A DNA stretch of 15,521 nt, taken from JAPLDB01 sp038230515 (lineage in GTDB: Bacteria; Bacteroidota; Bacteroidia; AKYH767-A; 2013-40CM-41-45). The notes beneath the pieces were generated by a model that saw only the letters and a program-made list of their open reading frames with translations, had not been told where the DNA came from and searched no databases. This document shows, one piece after another, positions 14,501-15,521 of this stretch; within the stretch, counting starts at the first letter, position 1, and every line of letters begins with the position of its first letter. The translations under genes were made by a program, and so were the position numbers. The stretch is taken from the NCBI GenBank assembly GCA_038230515.1, contig JBBRND010000057.1:1-15521 (forward strand). The letters run 5' to 3'.

Positions 14501-15521
14501 GGAAATTCGAACGGAAATTATTTCACTACAGAATATTATAATACGTGTGCAGGTTGCACTGCAGTTGCAGGAATTCCATGTAATTTTTTGGGCTACCAAC
14601 ATCTTAGAGGCTGTGCATCTAATTGTTCTTGCGCAACATCGGGAGGTTACATTCAGGTTACCACAACAGACCATGTGTGCCCAGGTGGAACGGGTCAAGA
14701 TTTTCGAAGTTATGTAAAACAACAATTAGCAACTCCTTTAACTGCCGGGGTCAATTATTACGTAACTTTTTGGGTAAATCTTGCCGATATAAGTACAGTA
14801 GGATCCAATATTGGAATGTTATTCCTTTACTCTTTTGGAATTCCTATTACACTAAATATAAATGGTTTATTTACAGGAATTCCTCAAATTCATTCAGGAA
14901 ATAACAACACAATAATCGACAAACTTAATTGGACCCAAATATCTGGAGTTTTTCAAGCTGCTAATAATGCAAATTGGGTAATGATTGGTAACTTTAGGAG
15001 CGATGCAAACACAATTTATGCTAGCTCATCACCAGCTATTGGAAGTTGCCCCAATGGACAATTTCCGTCTTGTGATCCAAATGCGTGGAACCTAGCTGAA
15101 TATTCAATAGATGATGTTTCAGTTAAAGCAACCACTGATTTGCCAATTACTCAGACTCCGAATTGTACTAATATAACGTTGTCGGCTTGTACCACATTAA
15201 CTCTTACGGGCTGGACTTGGTATATTGGAGATCTCACAAATGTAGTTGGAAGTAGCACATGTTCGATTTCAGTTAATCCGACATCTAACACTATATATGA
15301 TGTACTAGCCTTCGACGCGTCTGGCTGCCCTTATCATGGAACTATTACCGTCAACCCATTACCTTCTAATAACCTTTCTGTCTCAATTAATTCTCAAACA
15401 AATGTGAGTTGCCATGGAGGTAGCAGTGGATCAGCAACTGTGACTACAGCTGGAGGGACTACTCCCTACGCAAACTATGTATGGACTCCCTCAGGAGGTG
15501 CGTGCTCCACTTGCACAACAG
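11552..15521 (+). CDS. Giant secreted beta-helix/PKD/SprB-repeat surface protein (3' end beyond window)
   Basis: The frame stays open from ATG 11552 to the window edge, 1323 codons without a stop. The signal peptide is near 1-33 (hydrophobic 11-28, then SLAA). TRTWSGGTSTDWNTATNWSG (34-53) is the start typical of large Bacteroidota surface proteins. Residues about 55-630 are Thr/Ser/Gly-rich short strands like a right-handed beta-helix. IQINKSGGVVSLAYPL and GPLKKIGNDTFMFALGD (about 640-711) are familiar linker motifs. A PKD-like domain follows (about 840-935), then a Cys-rich jelly-roll-like domain starting ISNGNFDSYTTPCPSWP (about 953-1190), an Ig-like domain, and the start of a SprB-type repeat (VSCHGGSSGSATV, about 1287-1299). 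Such proteins usually end in a type IX secretion signal and act in adhesion or gliding, but that end is outside the window. Confidence 0.9.
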   Translation, partial: MKIQYIFLNRLSVFFFSFILITVFLLTNQSLAATRTWSGGTSTDWNTATNWSGSVIPGTTDTVVIQTGTFNCLLAANTTVKQFTLTSDTIDLNGFTLTVSNNATITTGFITNGTLSINGAGTATFSGGTVSVTLNVTANSVKFSGGTFSNAVTVVKNSSTNSVGDGNCTFSSTLSLTDSGSGSWTLSNVNPDTYSGSVTVIERSTGTIYLSHHGTGNSFSAPVSLTTTGTGSIFSNYYGTATFHDSVIVNSTAGGSVEFGVSTGSCTLDTSVIAIGSSGFSSTGTLYLRSVNQNDSTKTISLTTTGTSVLQFASGCTWNGAVTASAPYLRLSGSRFLGVVSMTYTANNTSTSAGGCYFGNTTTLSRNATSSGTFSIGTSTADTFNAVVTIKDESHGTVSVVNAIFKNKVTLKNQNTESASDRFVIATAGTCIFKDSVTLDNTTSGMNFGNTGGSVSFDSSSYLNILSSYTGSLTFKNTAQHGSHAVSVPFQSNSGILYLNSGSTWDASFTANVQRTQLNGSTFNSTFYLKRTSSSTDTCTGGNIFNGTTTIIDSNATSHSFVLANTTADDFNGNTIFKQYGTNDKLYPTYTKNSTFAKDVIVDGSAAIAFGNNGGKVIFDGSGNQTLSKSGSYVPTFKRIQINKSGGVVSLAYPLTTADTLFLTKGVLATDTTNLLTVPDNGIVSGGSDSSYINGPLKKIGNDTFMFALGDTSLHVGAYHPLVITAPSNSSNEFTAKYYPLNSTINNNLDSIYISNCEYWSLKHNVGTDSVKVGLGWNSNSCEVHDSTTLLITKYNGTNWSNCGKSYATSNSNNGIINSLSYINITSSLTHLLTIASKPQLNFLLNSDTIKIRDTLFLTNASIGFNSTSLFIWNFNDFSCYDSSWDGVHIVPTISCADSVLGTYSTSHIFNTYRTFTLKLKTIEFTGDTLSVSKSLVVNNDLSTCQISGCEYISNGNFDSYTTPCPSWPEHLSNNILNCWSELGNSNGNYFTTEYYNTCAGCTAVAGIPCNFLGYQHLRGCASNCSCATSGGYIQVTTTDHVCPGGTGQDFRSYVKQQLATPLTAGVNYYVTFWVNLADISTVGSNIGMLFLYSFGIPITLNINGLFTGIPQIHSGNNNTIIDKLNWTQISGVFQAANNANWVMIGNFRSDANTIYASSSPAIGSCPNGQFPSCDPNAWNLAEYSIDDVSVKATTDLPITQTPNCTNITLSACTTLTLTGWTWYIGDLTNVVGSSTCSISVNPTSNTIYDVLAFDASGCPYHGTITVNPLPSNNLSVSINSQTNVSCHGGSSGSATVTTAGGTTPYANYVWTPSGGACSTCTT

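Overview
The window looks like the chromosome of a member of Bacteroidota (Chitinophagia/Sphingobacteriia-like). The evidence is AT-rich DNA, mostly weak Shine-Dalgarno sites, HisKA_3/NarL-type two-component proteins, and a very large secreted surface protein ending in a SprB-type repeat. No rRNA, tRNA, CRISPR array or intact insertion sequence was found.

Region 1 (about 1-4065, minus strand) is an accessory island. In transcription order it holds a two-motif beta/gamma-crystallin protein, a YcgL-domain protein, about 300 bp of non-coding DNA, a radical SAM/SPASM enzyme, a 91-residue probable RiPP precursor starting 11 nt after the enzyme's stop, a perfect 22-bp hairpin, and an L,D-transpeptidase (YkuD)-like gene broken by two homopolymer frameshifts. 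The precursor ends in W-Y-F-S-W-T-Y-R-F, with an aromatic residue at every second position, the same pattern as the darobactin core. This is the best candidate for an undescribed system. A decayed tyrosine recombinase (3686-4065) borders the island, and a 14-16 nt motif recurs in the gaps between its gene blocks.

Region 2 (4066-7667) holds a compact minus-strand signalling operon: a 106-aa cysteine-containing protein with a strong ribosome binding site, a seven-helix membrane protein, a HisKA_3 histidine kinase and a NarL/LuxR-type response regulator, the last three overlapping. On each side lies a mirrored array of three dyads (consensus CCGTAG-NN-CTACGG) spaced 22 then 23 bp. These are probable operators of the response regulator or a relative. 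A 71-nt three-way-junction inverted repeat sits next to the left array.

Region 3 (7668-10506, plus strand) lies downstream of the right operator array. It encodes a 411-aa putative zincin-like protein (HEIAEM) and a 340-aa exported protein with a beta-rich/OB-like domain and C-terminal membrane helices. A 498-bp gap follows, with a 17-codon ORF and an intrinsic terminator. The 106-aa protein, the kinase/regulator pair and these two proteins may form one functional unit.

Region 4 (10507-15521, plus strand) encodes a stand-alone LuxR-type HTH protein, a small secreted protein, and an open frame of 1323 codons that runs off the window. The last is a beta-helix-rich, PKD/Ig/SprB-type secreted protein, probably a type IX secretion substrate, with a marked base-composition change about halfway along.
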